64,000 nt of DNA from CAVRTM01 sp963724015 (lineage in GTDB: Bacteria > Actinomycetota > Actinomycetes > Actinomycetales > Dermatophilaceae). The stretch is from the NCBI GenBank assembly GCA_963724015.1, contig CAVRTM010000022.1, positions 301,582 through 365,581 on the forward strand. Direction: 5' to 3'. The notes under the pieces were generated by a model, which saw only the letters and a program-made list of their open reading frames with translations, made no database searches and had not been told where the DNA came from. Positions within the stretch are counted from its first letter, which is position 1. Each line of letters begins with the position of its first letter. This document shows positions 38,531-48,162 of this stretch, piece by piece. Both the position numbers and the translations under genes were made by a program.

Positions 38531-38941
38531 CCGGTGACGACCGGTCACCCTCGGTATATCAAAAGGGTTGCCATTTCTTCAGCGTCTCCCGCAGTCCGTC
38601 GCATCATCAGTGGAAACAAGACGGTCCTGCTTGCAGATGCGATGAGGGTGCAAGAGCGCGGTGGCCGCTTGAAAGTCGACGACGGTCGGCACCAAATCGC
38701 CGCAATGATCGCGCAGGGGCATTCGAAAGTCGAGATCCTGTCATTGCGGGCTAGCGTCACGGAGCTGTCCGGATCCCCCCGTTGGCTCACGGGGAGACGT
38801 CCGTGCCGCCCGGCGCCCTTATGATCAAAAGCTGCATCGGATCCGGTGTCCGATGACGGGCCCCTGATAAGCAGCTTTACCGTCGCGTCTAATGGCCGCT
38901 TAACGCGAAGTGGGCAACCGGGGCGGGGCCGGCAAGGCCAT
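38531..38941. other. 410-base non-coding, less GC-rich stretch
   Basis: No gene is supported here. Base composition is visibly less GC-rich than the flanks, with runs such as TATATCAAAAGGG and GATGATAAGC-like segments. At 38834-38855 CATCGGA and TCCGATG form an inverted repeat around seven bases, and AAGCAGCTT lies about 20 bases further on. These could be recombinase or regulator sites of the island, but nothing decides it. Confidence 0.4.
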
Positions 38942-39833
38942 TCAGTCTCCGACGGCGTCGATGCCCCGCTCGACGATCAGCGGGTCGGGTTCCCCCACGA
39001 CGTCGGCATCCTTGTCCTGGTAGTCAAACCGCGAGAGGAAGTGACGCATCGTGTTCAGCCGGGCACGCTTCTTGTCGTTGCTCTTCACCGTGGTCCACGG
39101 CGCGTGGTCGGTGTCAGTGCGCAGGAACATCGCCTCCTTCGCCTCGGTGTACGAGTCCCACTTGTCCAGGGACTGAAGGTCCATCGGCGAAAGCTTCCAC
39201 CGCCGCACCGGATCCACCTGCCGGATGATGAACCGGGTGCGCTGCTCGGAGGCAGTGACGGAGAACCAGTACTTGCTCAGGTGGACGCCGCTCTCGACCA
39301 GCATCTGCTCGAACAGGGGCACCTGGGCCATGAACTGCTCGTACTCCCCCGGCGAGGCAAAACCCATCACCCGCTCGACGCCGGCGCGGTTGTACCAGGA
39401 GCGGTCAAACAGCACCATCTCGCCGGCGGTCGGCAGGTGCTGGACATACCGCTGGAAGTACCACTGGTTCAGCTCCCGGTCACTGGGCCTGGTCAAGGCC
39501 ACGACGTGCGCGTACCGCGGGTTCAGGTGCTCGGTGAAGCGCTTGATCGTGCCGCCCTTGCCCGCGGCGTCGCGGCCCTCGAAGAGGAGCACATGCCGCT
39601 CGCCCGGTCTCGATCTGGTGGTTCTGCAGCTTCAGCAGCTCCACCTGGAGCGCATATTTCTGTGCGTCGTACTCATCCCTGGGCAGCCGTTGCTCATACG
39701 GGTAGTTCTCCCGCCACGTGTCCACGGCCTTGCCGTCAGGGTCGATCAGGACCGGGTCGTCGTCGTAGTCCTCGTAGACCGTGTGGCCCTCGATATGCAG
39801 CCGGTCGATGTACTCACGAACGTCCTTCAACAC
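38942..39833 (-). pseudogene. ppk2: Polyphosphate kinase 2, one-base frameshift
   Basis: About 296 residues of a class I PPK2, a cytosolic kinase using polyphosphate to make GTP or ATP from the diphosphates (or the reverse). The N-terminal part, VLKDVREYIDRLHIEGHTVYEDY...LKLQNHQIETG, is in one frame. After about 39605 the rest is one base off: LLFEGRDAAGKGGTIKRFTEHLNPR (Walker A GRDAAGKGG), FDRSWYNRAGVE (Walker B), and a full C-terminus to GIDAVGD. One extra G in a GGG run explains the break, so a sequence error is possible. GTG at 39833 follows GGTGAGG. Confidence 0.85.
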
Positions 39834-40127
39834 CGGCCTCACCCTTCGCCACGAGATGCTGCGGCCAGACCGGCCGCACCGTCGTTTCGCTCGTCCGCTC
39901 GGCCGTTCCGGCACCAAGTCAACCTGCCCCCTGCGGCTTCCTCAACTCGGCACGGAGACCCGACCGGGAGCCGCCTGACGCACGGGTCGAGATCGCCGAC
40001 AGCCGCACCGAGCCGTCGCACGTCGTCGTCGCGCCGGACGGCCTGCCCTCGGTGGCCGCAGGCTGCTCGGACGACCAGCCGGTCCCGGCGCACCCGGCCT
40101 ACCGCGGGCCATGCCGACCGGGCTGCA

Positions 40128-40461
40128 CTGCGGCGGGTCGACGCCAAACGTGGCTGCGCCGTCGGCTGGTGCGACGGCCGGCACTACGCCCGCAGCCTGT
40201 GTAAGCGGCACGCTCGCATGGCCTACGCCTACGGCCTCGACGTCCAGGAGCTCGTCGCCCTGCTGGCCCCACCCGAGTGCGCCATTTGCGGCCGCGTGGG
40301 GCACCAGCCGGAACCGACAGGCCGTAATCGACCACGACCACACCGCCGGCAAGGTCCGAGGCGTCATCTGCGGCGCCTGCAACATCGGCATCGGCCACTT
40401 CGACGACAACCCGGACCGCCCCGTCCGCGCCCCGGCATACCTGCGCCGCGTCCAGCGATAG
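40128..40461 (+). pseudogene. Endonuclease VII-type (His-Me finger) nuclease, frameshifted
   Basis: Two frames together give one recognisable domain. The first is CAVGWCDGRHYARSLCKRHARMAYAYGLDVQELVALLAPPECAICG, with zinc cysteines. After a shift near 40315 comes QAVIDHDHTAGKVRGVICGACNIGIGHFDDNP. The DHDH and CxxCN pattern is that of the recombination endonuclease VII family (T4 gp49-like), common in actinobacteriophages, which cuts branched or nicked DNA. The N-terminal start is unclear. It lies just inside the right end of the tRNA-bounded interval, consistent with a phage or satellite origin. Confidence 0.7.
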
Positions 40462-40508
40462 CGTCCGAGTTCCCATCACCGCAAGGAGGCGCTGGCTCTG
40501 CAGCCACC

Positions 40509-41814
40509 TCAAAAGATTCCGAGTTCGGTGCAGTGGCGGTCACCAGTGAGCACGGATCGGGATGCACCCCGACTTACACGAAAGTCCATGGAGAAATTCA
40601 TAATCCGTCGGTCGTCGGTTCGAGCCCGACCTGCGCCACCCGTGCTCTTGCCGCGGCAGTGAGCTCGGGATGGACCACCGCCGGCACTGTGCGATCGGTC
40701 ACGCAGGAACGGTGCTGGCTGAGGGCTCATCCCGGGGACGGCCCCCTCGCCGCTGCCCGTTCGAGGTTCATGCGTGAACGTCACTTTGCGGGATCCCGCC
40801 ACCGGCACGTACAGACCCTCGCGGCACGCCCGGACCGCCGCGAGAGTCCTGGTCGGCGCCTGGAGCTTTGCGAGGATGTGCTCCAGGTGAGCCGCGACCG
40901 TGCGCGGCGCCAACACCAGATGGTGCGAGACCTCCTGGTTCGAGCATCCGTCGACCAGGTACCCCAGCACCTCGAGCTCACGAGGCGTCAGTCCCCGCAG
41001 GTCGTCGGCCGGCGAGAGGAGAACCATGCCCAGGTGCATCGTCGGCGTCGTCTCGGCTGCTGCCATGACGGTCACTCTGAGGTGGACCGATCCGCCCACG
41101 CCGCGCGGGCCACAGAAACGTCGTGTACGTGTGTCCCGCCCGGAGGTGCGCGCGAGCCAGGCGCAGCACCGTGGCACCGGCATGTAACAGAGGATCCATG
41201 GTGAGACCGGGGACGACGTCCACCCTCCCGTCCCGACGGAGGACGACTCCCGAAGCCGCACCCTTCACCAGATGGATCGCCCAGGCCAGGGTCCGTACAG
41301 GGTCCATTCCTCGGCCCATGGCCGGCGTTGCACGAGCCAGCTGGGAGCGATGGTCAGGAGGCGGCGGACGCTTCCCGGCGTACAGAAGAGCCAGGAAGCC
41401 CACGTGACGGCCCCCCGGTTCGAACAGCGCCACCGAAAGGCCCTCGTTGATGCCGGCGGGCATGAGGCACTCGGACCACGTACGGAGCTCCGTCCCGGGG
41501 TAGGAGAGGTCCGAGGGGCTCAGTGGGGGCTGTCTGCGGTGGCAGCCGGTGGCTTCGATGTCTCCCGCCACGACCGGGCCGCTGAGGTACTCGAGCACTG
41601 AGTCATCCAGGTTCATGTCCGCGACACTGGTGTAGTGAGGATGCTGGGTGTCCGCGAGGGCCATCCAGGCCGCGTCGAAAGGCACCCGTCGACGTAAGGA
41701 AGCCAGGAACGACTCGGCCCGCTGCCGTAGCCCGACGCTGGAAGCCGCGATCTCAGCCAGCTCCAGCTCAAGGTCATTCACATCGGAACTCCCTATGTCG
41801 CAGAGGAACTCCAT
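40509..41814 (-). pseudogene. LuxR-family regulator with sensor domain, frameshifted, chimeric 3' end
   Basis: The N-terminal part (MEFLCDIGSSDVNDLELELAEIAASS...) is a GAF-like sensor region of about 220 residues with FDAAWMALADTQHPHYTSVADMNLD and LSVALFEPGGRHVGFLALLYAG. Near 41110 the frame changes and continues to the LuxR helix-turn-helix LTPRELEVLGYLVDGCSNQEVSHHLVLAPRTVAAHLEHI. The frame then reads on through the complement of the partial tRNA-Met copy to a stop at 40509, so the last ~70 residues are probably not native. Start could be the ATG at 41814 or a GTG at 41781. The target genes are unknown. Confidence 0.7.
40598..40640 (+). repeat. Partial tRNA-Met copy (attR-like)
   Basis: The 3' half of tRNA-Met from TCATAATCCG to GCCACC, same orientation as the intact gene at 36761-36837. 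It lacks the D arm and 5' acceptor strand, so it is not a functional tRNA. It marks the right end of the putative island and lies inside the reading frame of the LuxR-type regulator on the other strand. Confidence 0.75.
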
Positions 41815-42169
41815 GGCGCCGACGATGATGAGCAGCGCCATCGGGACTCTGGGGGCGTTACCCGCCAGGACCCCGCGGCAACCACAAGGTCGACCCGCAG
41901 ATCTGGTGCACCTCAGCGGCGTCCCCCTGGCGTCGGCCACCTCCTTGACCCATATCCCGCGCCGAGCGGACGACTGACCATCACGTCGTCGTGCCGTCGG
42001 GCACGTGCGCCGTTCAGTCACCTGTTGCCGACGGCACGTGTGGGCAACGTTCGCGGAAGAGGCGCCCGGGCAGGCGTTGAGCCGGCCCGGAGGGGCTTCT
42101 GCTCATCCTCCGGGCCGGCTCCGATCCGTTTCACCAGGGCGCCGACGAACTCGTCGTCACGTGAAAGCG
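41815..42169. other. Intergenic region upstream of the LuxR-type gene
   Basis: About 355 bases between the start of the LuxR-type gene and the end of the zinc alcohol dehydrogenase, both on the minus strand. It holds a strong hairpin at 42079-42121 that belongs to the dehydrogenase unit, and presumably the LuxR promoter. No further gene is supported. Confidence 0.5.
42079..42121 (-). terminator. 15-bp hairpin downstream of the alcohol dehydrogenase
   Basis: GAGCCGGCCCGGAGG (42079-42093) pairs exactly with CCTCCGGGCCGGCTC (42107-42121) around a 13-base loop. It lies 49 bases beyond the stop of the minus-strand dehydrogenase, in the place expected for its terminator. Confidence 0.75.
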
Positions 42170-43353
42170 TCAGGGCGTTAGGACGACCTTCTCGCAGCCG
42201 TCCTTCTTGTTCTTGAACATGTCGTAGCCCCGCGGCGCCTCGGCCAGCGGCAGCCGGTGCGTGATGATCCGCGGTCGGGTCGAGCTCGCCGCGCTCGATG
42301 CGCTCCAGCAGCGGCCGCATGTAGCGCTGGACGTGGCACTGACCGGTGCGCAGCGTCAGCGGCCCGGTTCATCCAGGCGCCGGCCGGGAACTTGTCGATG
42401 AACCCGCCGTAGACGCCGATCACCGAGACGATGCCGCCGCTGCGGCAGGCAGTGATGGCTTGCCGCAGCGCGTGCGGCCGGTCGGTCTCGGAGCGGACCG
42501 CCTGCTTGACCCGGTCGTAGAGGTGGATGTGCGCGGCGCCGTGGGTGGCCTCCAGTGCCCACGGCGTCGATGCACTTGTCCGGGCCGCGGCCGCCGGTGA
42601 GCTCCAGCAGCGCCGACCGGACGTCGTCCTCCTCGAAGTTGATCGTCATGTAGCCCTGGCCGGCCGGCCATCTCCAGCCGGTAGGGCTCCTTGTCGATCG
42701 CGATGACCTTCTCGGCCCCGAGCACCCGGGCGCTGTCCATCGCGAACTGACCGACCGGTCCGGCGCCCCACACGGCCACGACGTCGCCGGGCTGGATGTC
42801 GCACATCTCGGCGCCCATGTACCCGGTGGGCAGGATGTCGGAGAGGAACAGCACCTGCTCGTCGCGCAGGTCGGACTCGATCTTCAGCGGGTTGACGTCG
42901 GCGAACGGCACCCGGGCGTACTCGGCCTGGCCGCCGGCGAAGCCGCCGGTGAGGTGCGAGTAGCCGAAGATGCCGGCCACCGGGTGGCCGAACATCTTCT
43001 CGGCCATGCCGGCGTTGGGGTTGCTGTTCTCGCAGCAGGAGTAGAGCTCGCGCCTGGCAGGCCGCGCAGGCGCCGCAGGCGATGGGGAACGGCACGACGA
43101 CGCGGTCGCCGACCCGCAGCTTCGAGGCGTCGACGCCCGGCCCGACCTCGACGACCTCGCCCATGAACTCGTGGCCCATGATGTCGCCCTTCTGCATGGT
43201 CGGGGACGTAGCCGTCGAGCAGGTGCAGGTCGGAGCCGCAGATCGCCGTCGAGGTGATCTTCACGATGGCGTCGCGGCTGTTGAGGATGCGACGGGTCCG
43301 GGACGTCCTGGACCTCGACCTTGTTCGCGCCCGATCCAGCAGTTGGCCTTCAT
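42170..43353 (-). pseudogene. Zinc-dependent alcohol dehydrogenase, many frameshifts
   Basis: The homologous sequence is nearly complete but spread over all three frames: MKANCWIGREQ, VKITSTAICGSDLHLLDGY (catalytic zinc Cys), KGDIMGHEFMGEVVEVGPGVDASKLRVGDRVVVPF (His-Glu zinc ligands), SNPNAGMAEKMFGHPVAGIFGYSHLTGG, VVAVWGAGPVGQFAMDSARVLGAEKVIAID (NAD site), VIGVYGGFIDKFPAGAWMNR and finally VLTP-stop. At least six single-base shifts are needed in 1.2 kb. The family is the medium-chain dehydrogenases close to glutathione-independent formaldehyde dehydrogenase. As written it is inactive. It lies directly after an SRPBCC gene that is equally shifted. Confidence 0.8.
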
Positions 43354-43356
43354 GCC

Positions 43357-43892
43357 TGCAGCCTCCTTCAGCTCGTCGTCGGTCAGCGGCTGCGCGGGGT
43401 GCTGCGGGAACTCCTGGCGGGCACGCTTGCCCCCGGGGCGCCGTCGGAGCGCACCACCTCGCCGGTCTCCAGGACCTGCTTGAACCGGCGCAGGTCGTCG
43501 TCGAGATGCTGGGGCGGGTCCTCGCCGAAGTAGCTGGCCAGCGGCCTTGCCCAGCACCCCGCCGGGCAGCGTCGTAGCGTCAGGGTCACGTGCACCTCGG
43601 TGCTCGCCCCGTCCGGGCGCCGGCACGAAGCGGACCTCACCGGAGTTGGCCACGTCCGCGCCCTCCATCGAGCGCCAGGCGAGCGACTCCCGGGGTCTGC
43701 TCGGTGGTCTCCGCGTCCCACTCGACCTCACGGTCGAACGGCGCGCTGACCTTCCAGTGGCGTGCGGCCGGACCGGTCACCTGGACGTCGTCCACGTGCG
43801 CCATGAACGACGGGAACTGGTCGAGGCGCGACCAGAAGCCATACACCTCCTCAGGCGGCTTGGTGACGGTGGTGGCGGATGTCGAGTTCCAT
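43357..43892 (-). pseudogene. SRPBCC-family protein, frameshifted
   Basis: An AAGGAGG site and ATG at 43892 begin the gene. A shift right after the start leads into STSATTVTKPPEEVYGFWSRLDQFPSFMAHVDDVQVTG and HWKVSAPFDREVEWDAETTEQTP, the front of a START-like (SRPBCC/polyketide cyclase) domain. Later pieces in other frames, AWRSMEGADVANSGEVRFVPAPG and ARQEFPQHPAQPLTDDEL, complete it. At least three shifts are needed. Such small hydrophobic-ligand-binding proteins often sit beside this alcohol dehydrogenase type in actinobacteria, so the pair is probably an old operon. Confidence 0.7.
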
Positions 43893-43999
43893 GCGATGTC
43901 CTCCTTGCTGGCGTCAACGGGCGGCATTGCCTCCCTCATGCAAGAACTCGAAGCTGCTGCTGTCCATCGGCAAGGTGACCCATATGCCCATCCGCCGGG

Positions 44000-44275
44000 T
44001 CACGCCGGTGAGCGCGCCGGCCTGCCCTCAGCCGGCGGCGAGGATCTGCGCGGGAGGCTGGAGGTGGTGCTGGCGAGGTCGTCCAGGAACGCCTGGCACC
44101 GCCCCGCGAACAGCGCGAAGCTGCGGACCTCCGCATCGTCCGGGCACGGGTCCGCCCCGTCATCCCCGGCAGCGCGCACCAGCCGCTGCAGCCGGCTCCG
44201 CGCGTCGTCCAGGTCGAGCGGCTGGCCCAGCGACTCCCGGGTGTGCATAAGGAAACGGACGGCGTAGTGGTCCAT
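44000..44275 (-). CDS. Uncharacterised protein (91 residues)
   Basis: MDHYAVRFLMHTRESLGQPLDLDDARSRLQRL and AEVRSFALFAGRCQAFLDDLAS form an amphipathic helical protein. The tail (SSLPRRSSPPAEGRPARSPA) looks out of frame, so the true C-terminus may differ. No family is recognised. It lies between the SRPBCC gene and the asparagine synthase remnant in a strongly frameshifted stretch, and it may itself be a fragment. Confidence 0.35.
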   Translation of the reverse strand: MDHYAVRFLMHTRESLGQPLDLDDARSRLQRLVRAAGDDGADPCPDDAEVRSFALFAGRCQAFLDDLASTTSSLPRRSSPPAEGRPARSPA

Positions 44276-44394
44276 GATGCGCTGCAACCTCAGCTGCAGC
44301 TCGTCACGTGCAGCCGGCGTACGGCGCCGCCTCCGGAGAGACGCCCCAGCGCGCCGCCAGGCAGACCACCGTCGCTCCCTGCATCAGGGTGTGG

Positions 44395-44897
44395 CCGAGG
44401 TGCCTTACCTGGACGGCCAGTCGGGGCACGAGCGGCGCATGCGGGAGATCTGCTACCTGCACCTGACCCGCTTCGTGCAGTTCCTGCTCGACCGAAGGAC
44501 CGGATGAGCATGGCCGTCGGGCTCGAGGTGCGGGTGCCCTTCTGTGACCACCGCCTGGTCCAGTACGTCTTCAAACACCCATGGGCGATGAAGGCGTTCG
44601 ACGGGCGGGAGAAGTCGTCTGCTTCGCGCCGCGACCCTCGACGTGCTGCCGGAGTCGGTGGCCCAGCGGTTCAAGAGCCCGTACCCGAGCACCCAGGACC
44701 CGCGCTACACCGACGAGCTGCGCATCAAGCTGAAGCAGATGCTCGACGACGCCGACGCTCCGGTGCTGTCGCTGGTGGACACGGCGGCGGTCCGGGCGGC
44801 CGCCGACGGTCACGGCGAGGGCATCCGTTCCAGCGCGGAGCTCGTCATCGGCCTCGACGCGTGGCTGCGCGCGTACGACCCCCAGCTGCGCCTGTGA
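44395..44897 (+). pseudogene. Asparagine synthase, C-terminal fragment
   Basis: Only the end of a class B asparagine synthetase-like protein is present: EVPYLDGQSGHERRMREICYLHLTRFVQFLLDR, then in a second frame DRMSMAVGLEVRVPFCDHRLVQYVFKHPWAMKAFDGREKS, then in a third LDVLPESVAQRFKSPYPSTQDPRYTDELRIK to DAWLRAYDPQLRL-stop. The glutaminase domain and the ATP-binding SGGLDS motif are missing. At least two shifts occur within the remnant. It cannot be active. Confidence 0.78.
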
Positions 44898-45032
44898 GCG
44901 CCATGCGCCCGCCTCCCACCCGGGGGCGTCGATCTGCCCGACGTGGCGCCGTCTCCGGTTCTGCTCCCGTGGCGCACCGCCTGCGGGCTCGGTCCGCGAC
45001 TTCCGGGCCGTTGGGCGGCGAGAGTCGGCTGG

Positions 45033-45803
45033 GTGACCGAGAGCTTCCGCGCCGACAGGCGTCCGCGTGCTCGTCACCGGCGGCACCAGCGGGCTTGGGC
45101 GCGCGATGGCCGCAGCGCTGCTCGACGCCGGGCGCCGCGTGGCGATCACCGGCCGTGACGCCGACCGGGCCTCGGCCGCCGCCCGCGGAGCTGGGCGCCG
45201 GGTGCGTCGGGGTCGGCATGGACGTCCGGGACGAGGACGACGTCGAGCGTGGGGTAGACCGCGTCGTCGACCGCTCGGCGGCCTCGACGTCCTGGTCAAC
45301 AACGCGGGCATCGGCATGCGGACGGTGAACCCGCGCTTCCTCACCGACCCGCAGCCGTTCTGGGCGGTGTCGGCGGACGGCTTCCGCGACGTGGTGGACG
45401 ACCAACCTGACCGGCTACTTCCTCGTGGCCCGCGCCGTCGTCCCCCGCTTCCTGGCTTCCGGCGCGGGAGGGTGGTCAACGTGTCGATGAACCACTCGAC
45501 GATGAACCGGAAGGGCTTCGTGCCCTACGGCCCGGCGCGTTCCGGCGCCGAGGCCTGGCCCGGGTCATGGCCGCCGACCTTGCCGGCAGCAGCGTCACCT
45601 TCAACATCCTGCTCCCCGGCGGGGCGACGGCGACCGGAATGATCCCGGACGACTTCCCGCCCGAGCATCGCGCGCACCTGCTTCAGCCGGCGGTCATGGC
45701 GGCCCCGATCCGCTGGCTGTGCTCCCCCCAGGCCGCCGGGGTGCACGGTGAGCGAGTCGTCGCCGCCGGGTTCGCCGCGTGGCTCGCCGGGCGCCCGGAG
45801 TGA
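45033..45803 (+). pseudogene. Short-chain dehydrogenase/reductase, frameshifted
   Basis: A nearly full SDR sequence in pieces: VTESFRAD, then VLVTGGTSGLGRAMAAALLDAGRRVAITGRDADRAS (cofactor motif TGGTSGLG), CVGVGMDVRDEDDVERGVDRVVDR, LDVLVNNAGIGMRTVNPRFLTD, VVNVSMNHSTMNRKGFVPYGPAR (Ser and a YxxAR variant of the YxxxK site) and NILLPGGATATGMIP to AAWLAGRPE. At least four frame changes are needed. The usual lysine after the tyrosine is not in register. It would have been an NAD(P)-dependent oxidoreductase in the cytosol. Confidence 0.75.
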
Positions 45804-46441
45804 TGCCCCGGCCCCACGGGTCACCGCGCCGGGCACGAGCGTGTGGGCGCACCTGACGAGGGACACGTCAAGGAGCCGCCGGCACGCGCCCGGCTCGAGC
45901 GGATCTCGACTACATCAACACGCATGCCCAGGCGAGGGACATGGTCGGATTGCGGTGGTGGGGTCACCGCTCCGCTCGGCTCGAACGTATCCGCCGCTCA
46001 CGTGCATGTCCGAGGCCTGCAGCGGGTGTGACGCGCCGACGAGCTGCTGCCCTGCCGACAATGGCGCTCGCCCGGTCCGTCGACGATGCGGTGCTGCACA
46101 CCTGTTGGTCGAAGCACGGGGCCACGGGACTGCCTCCCCATCCATCGGCATGACGGGGGGTGGCAATCTGGTCGCGGTTCTGTGGATGAAGCCCCAGCTT
46201 TCTTCGTCCATCCGAGGCGGGGTGTGGCTCTCAACGCGGACGCCCATGTCCAGCCTCTCGGCAGCGGCCTGGTCCACGGTGGCCCGGACAATCGTGGGGT
46301 CACGGGCATGGAAGCCCGCGGCGATGCCGACCGTAGTGGCCGGCTCGATCAGCCCGGCGTCTTAGGGCATCCGCTATCGCCCGAAGCCCTCGTGAACGTC
46401 GCAGACAGGACCGATGACGGTGCGCGTCAGCGCCGTCCGGG
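45804..46441. other. 640-base region of uncertain content
   Basis: Between the SDR remnant (+) and the amidase (-). On the minus strand near 46370-46150 a plausible protein-like stretch appears (TVGIAAGFHARDPTIVRATVDQAAAERLDMGVRVESHTPPRMD, in one frame) but it has no start, is short and is not assigned to a family. It may be a further gene remnant. The rest shows no recognisable gene or RNA. Confidence 0.35.
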
Positions 46442-47942
46442 TCAGGCGATGGCTGCGCTGCTTGGGTGCTGACGGTGGCCGCGGACCTGCTCGAAACCGT
46501 AGCCGACCGCGAACATGGTCGGCTCGTCGTACGGGCGCGCGAGGATCTCCATGCCAACCGGCAGCCCCTGGTCGGTCAGCCCGGCGGGGACCGTCATGGC
46601 CGGCGCCCAGGTCCGGGAGCTGATCACCGTGTTCGTGGGGAAGTTCAGGGTGTTCCATCGCCCGGAGTCGGTCTCCGCGTGGGTGGGCGGAACCACCTGA
46701 CACGTCGGGTAGACCAAGGTGTCCAGGTTGTTGAACTCCATCAGGTTGACCACGACCTTCATGAACGCCTCCCGCGCGGTGTAGGCGGCGAAGTAGTCCA
46801 GATCGTGCAGCGGGTCGTCCGGCCCCGCAGCGAGAGCCTCCAGCAGGTCGAGCTTCTTGTGGTAGCGACCGGAGTCGATGATCTCGGCGACGGTGTGCAC
46901 GGGGGCATCCGGGCGGCCGGCGAGCCAGGTGTTGATGTCGTGCTTGGACTTGATCGTGTACAGCGAGGTCCGGCCGATCCAGCCGGTCAGGTCCTCGATG
47001 GTCACGTCGACCAACGTCGCGCCACCGGCCCGCAGCTCTGCCAGCGCGCCCCCCATGACCTGGTTCACCGGGCCCGAGTCGGGGTTGTCGTCGGGGCCGA
47101 AGGCGCTGCGCAGGACGCCGATCCGACGGCCCTGAAGGGCGTCGGGAACCAGGGAGGACAGGTAGGACTTCGGGCGCGCGAGCGACGGAGTAGGCGTAGG
47201 TCAGCGGGTCCGCCTCGTCGAAACCGGCCATCACCGTGAAGACCCGGGCGGCGTCCTCGACGGATCTGGCCATCGGCCCGATGGTGTCCTGCACGCTGAC
47301 CAGCGGGTTGCAGCCGGCGCGGCTGATCAGGCCCGGCGTGGACCGCACGCCGACCAGGTTGCAGAAGGAGGACGGCAACCGGACCGATCCGCCGCAGTCG
47401 GTGCCCAGACCCACGGTGGCGTACCCGGCCGCGATCGCGGCGCCGGTCCCGCTGCTCGAGCCCCCCGGGTCGCGGTCCAGGTCGTAGGGGTTCTTCGTCA
47501 CCCCGGTACGCGAGGAGTAGCTGAACCACGATGTCGCCCAGTCCGGCAGCGTCGTCTTGGCCACGATCACGGCACCGGCGGCGCGCAGCCGGGCGATCAC
47601 GGTCGCGTCGGCGTCCGGGCGGTAGTCGGCGAAGATCTCCGACCCGAACGAGGTCGGCATGTCGGCGGTGTCCAAGCAGTCCTTGACCACCACCGGGATG
47701 CCGTGCAACGGCCCGACCGGCCGCCCCGTCTCGGCCAGGGCGCGGTCGACCTCGTCGGCCTGCTCGCGGGCGGCCGGGTTGAGCGTCACCACGGCGTTGA
47801 GCGCGGGCCCCTGATGGTCCAGCGCCTCGATGCGCCCAAGGAAGGCGTCGACCAGCTGTCGGGCGCTGACGCGGCCGGTCAGCAGCTCCGCCGAGATCGT
47901 GGCGATGTCAGCCTGCTCCAGCGCTGTGCCGTTGAGGTCCAT
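46442..47942 (-). pseudogene. Amidase (amidase signature family), one frameshift
   Basis: About 499 residues of an amidase-signature enzyme that hydrolyses amides to acid and ammonia. The Ser-Ser-Lys triad is visible: Lys87 in VVVKDCLD, the GGSSSGTG stretch at 160-167, and Ser186 in DCGGSVRLP. The frame changes near 47185 and continues as NQVMGGALAELRAGGATLVDVTIEDL to FEQVRGHRQHPSSAAIA. A single indel restores the whole protein, so an error is possible. It is the last gene of the GntR-hydantoinase-MFS-amidase block, 220 bases after the MFS gene. The substrate is probably an amide derived from that pathway. Confidence 0.85.
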
Positions 47943-48162
47943 GGGCGTCTCCGGTTGCTGTGAAGCGGGCCCTCGCGAGCCGCGCGGGTGATGATCGGAC
48001 GCTATGTCCCGCCAAAACCAAAGATCAAGCCTTTGACGTCTGCAGTCCTACCTACCCGCTGGTAGCCCCTCGCGAGGCCAGGCAGGGGTCCGCGCCTCAG
48101 ACGCTGACCAGCCCGAGACCGGGTCGGCGTTGCTGCTCAGCCGCGCCTTGACCTGCCGCAGG

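Larger units (their letters stand above)
36838..40640. mobile_element. Putative tRNA-Met-inserted genomic island or remnant
   Basis: A 3.8-kb interval bounded by intact tRNA-Met and a 43-base copy of its 3' half in the same orientation, the classical footprint of site-specific integration. Cargo, in order: flavin monooxygenase (-), phage-type HTH fragment (-), polyphosphate kinase 2 (-) and endonuclease VII-type nuclease (+). The nuclease and HTH fragment resemble phage or satellite genes. A 38530-38900 patch is less GC-rich than the rest of the window. No integrase, excisionase or replication gene is visible, so it appears to be a decayed or deletion-reduced element. Boundaries rest on the repeat alone. 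Confidence 0.55.

Noticed and set aside
38821..38910. A resolvase or integrase arm site
   Set aside because: Short inverted repeats are present but match no site known to me, and no recombinase gene is next to them.
40598..40640. A second functional tRNA gene
   Set aside because: Only the 3' half is present, without a D arm or 5' acceptor strand, so it cannot fold into a tRNA.
36838..40640. An intact prophage
   Set aside because: No capsid, tail, terminase large subunit, lysis or integrase genes are present; only an endonuclease VII-type gene and an HTH fragment look phage-like.
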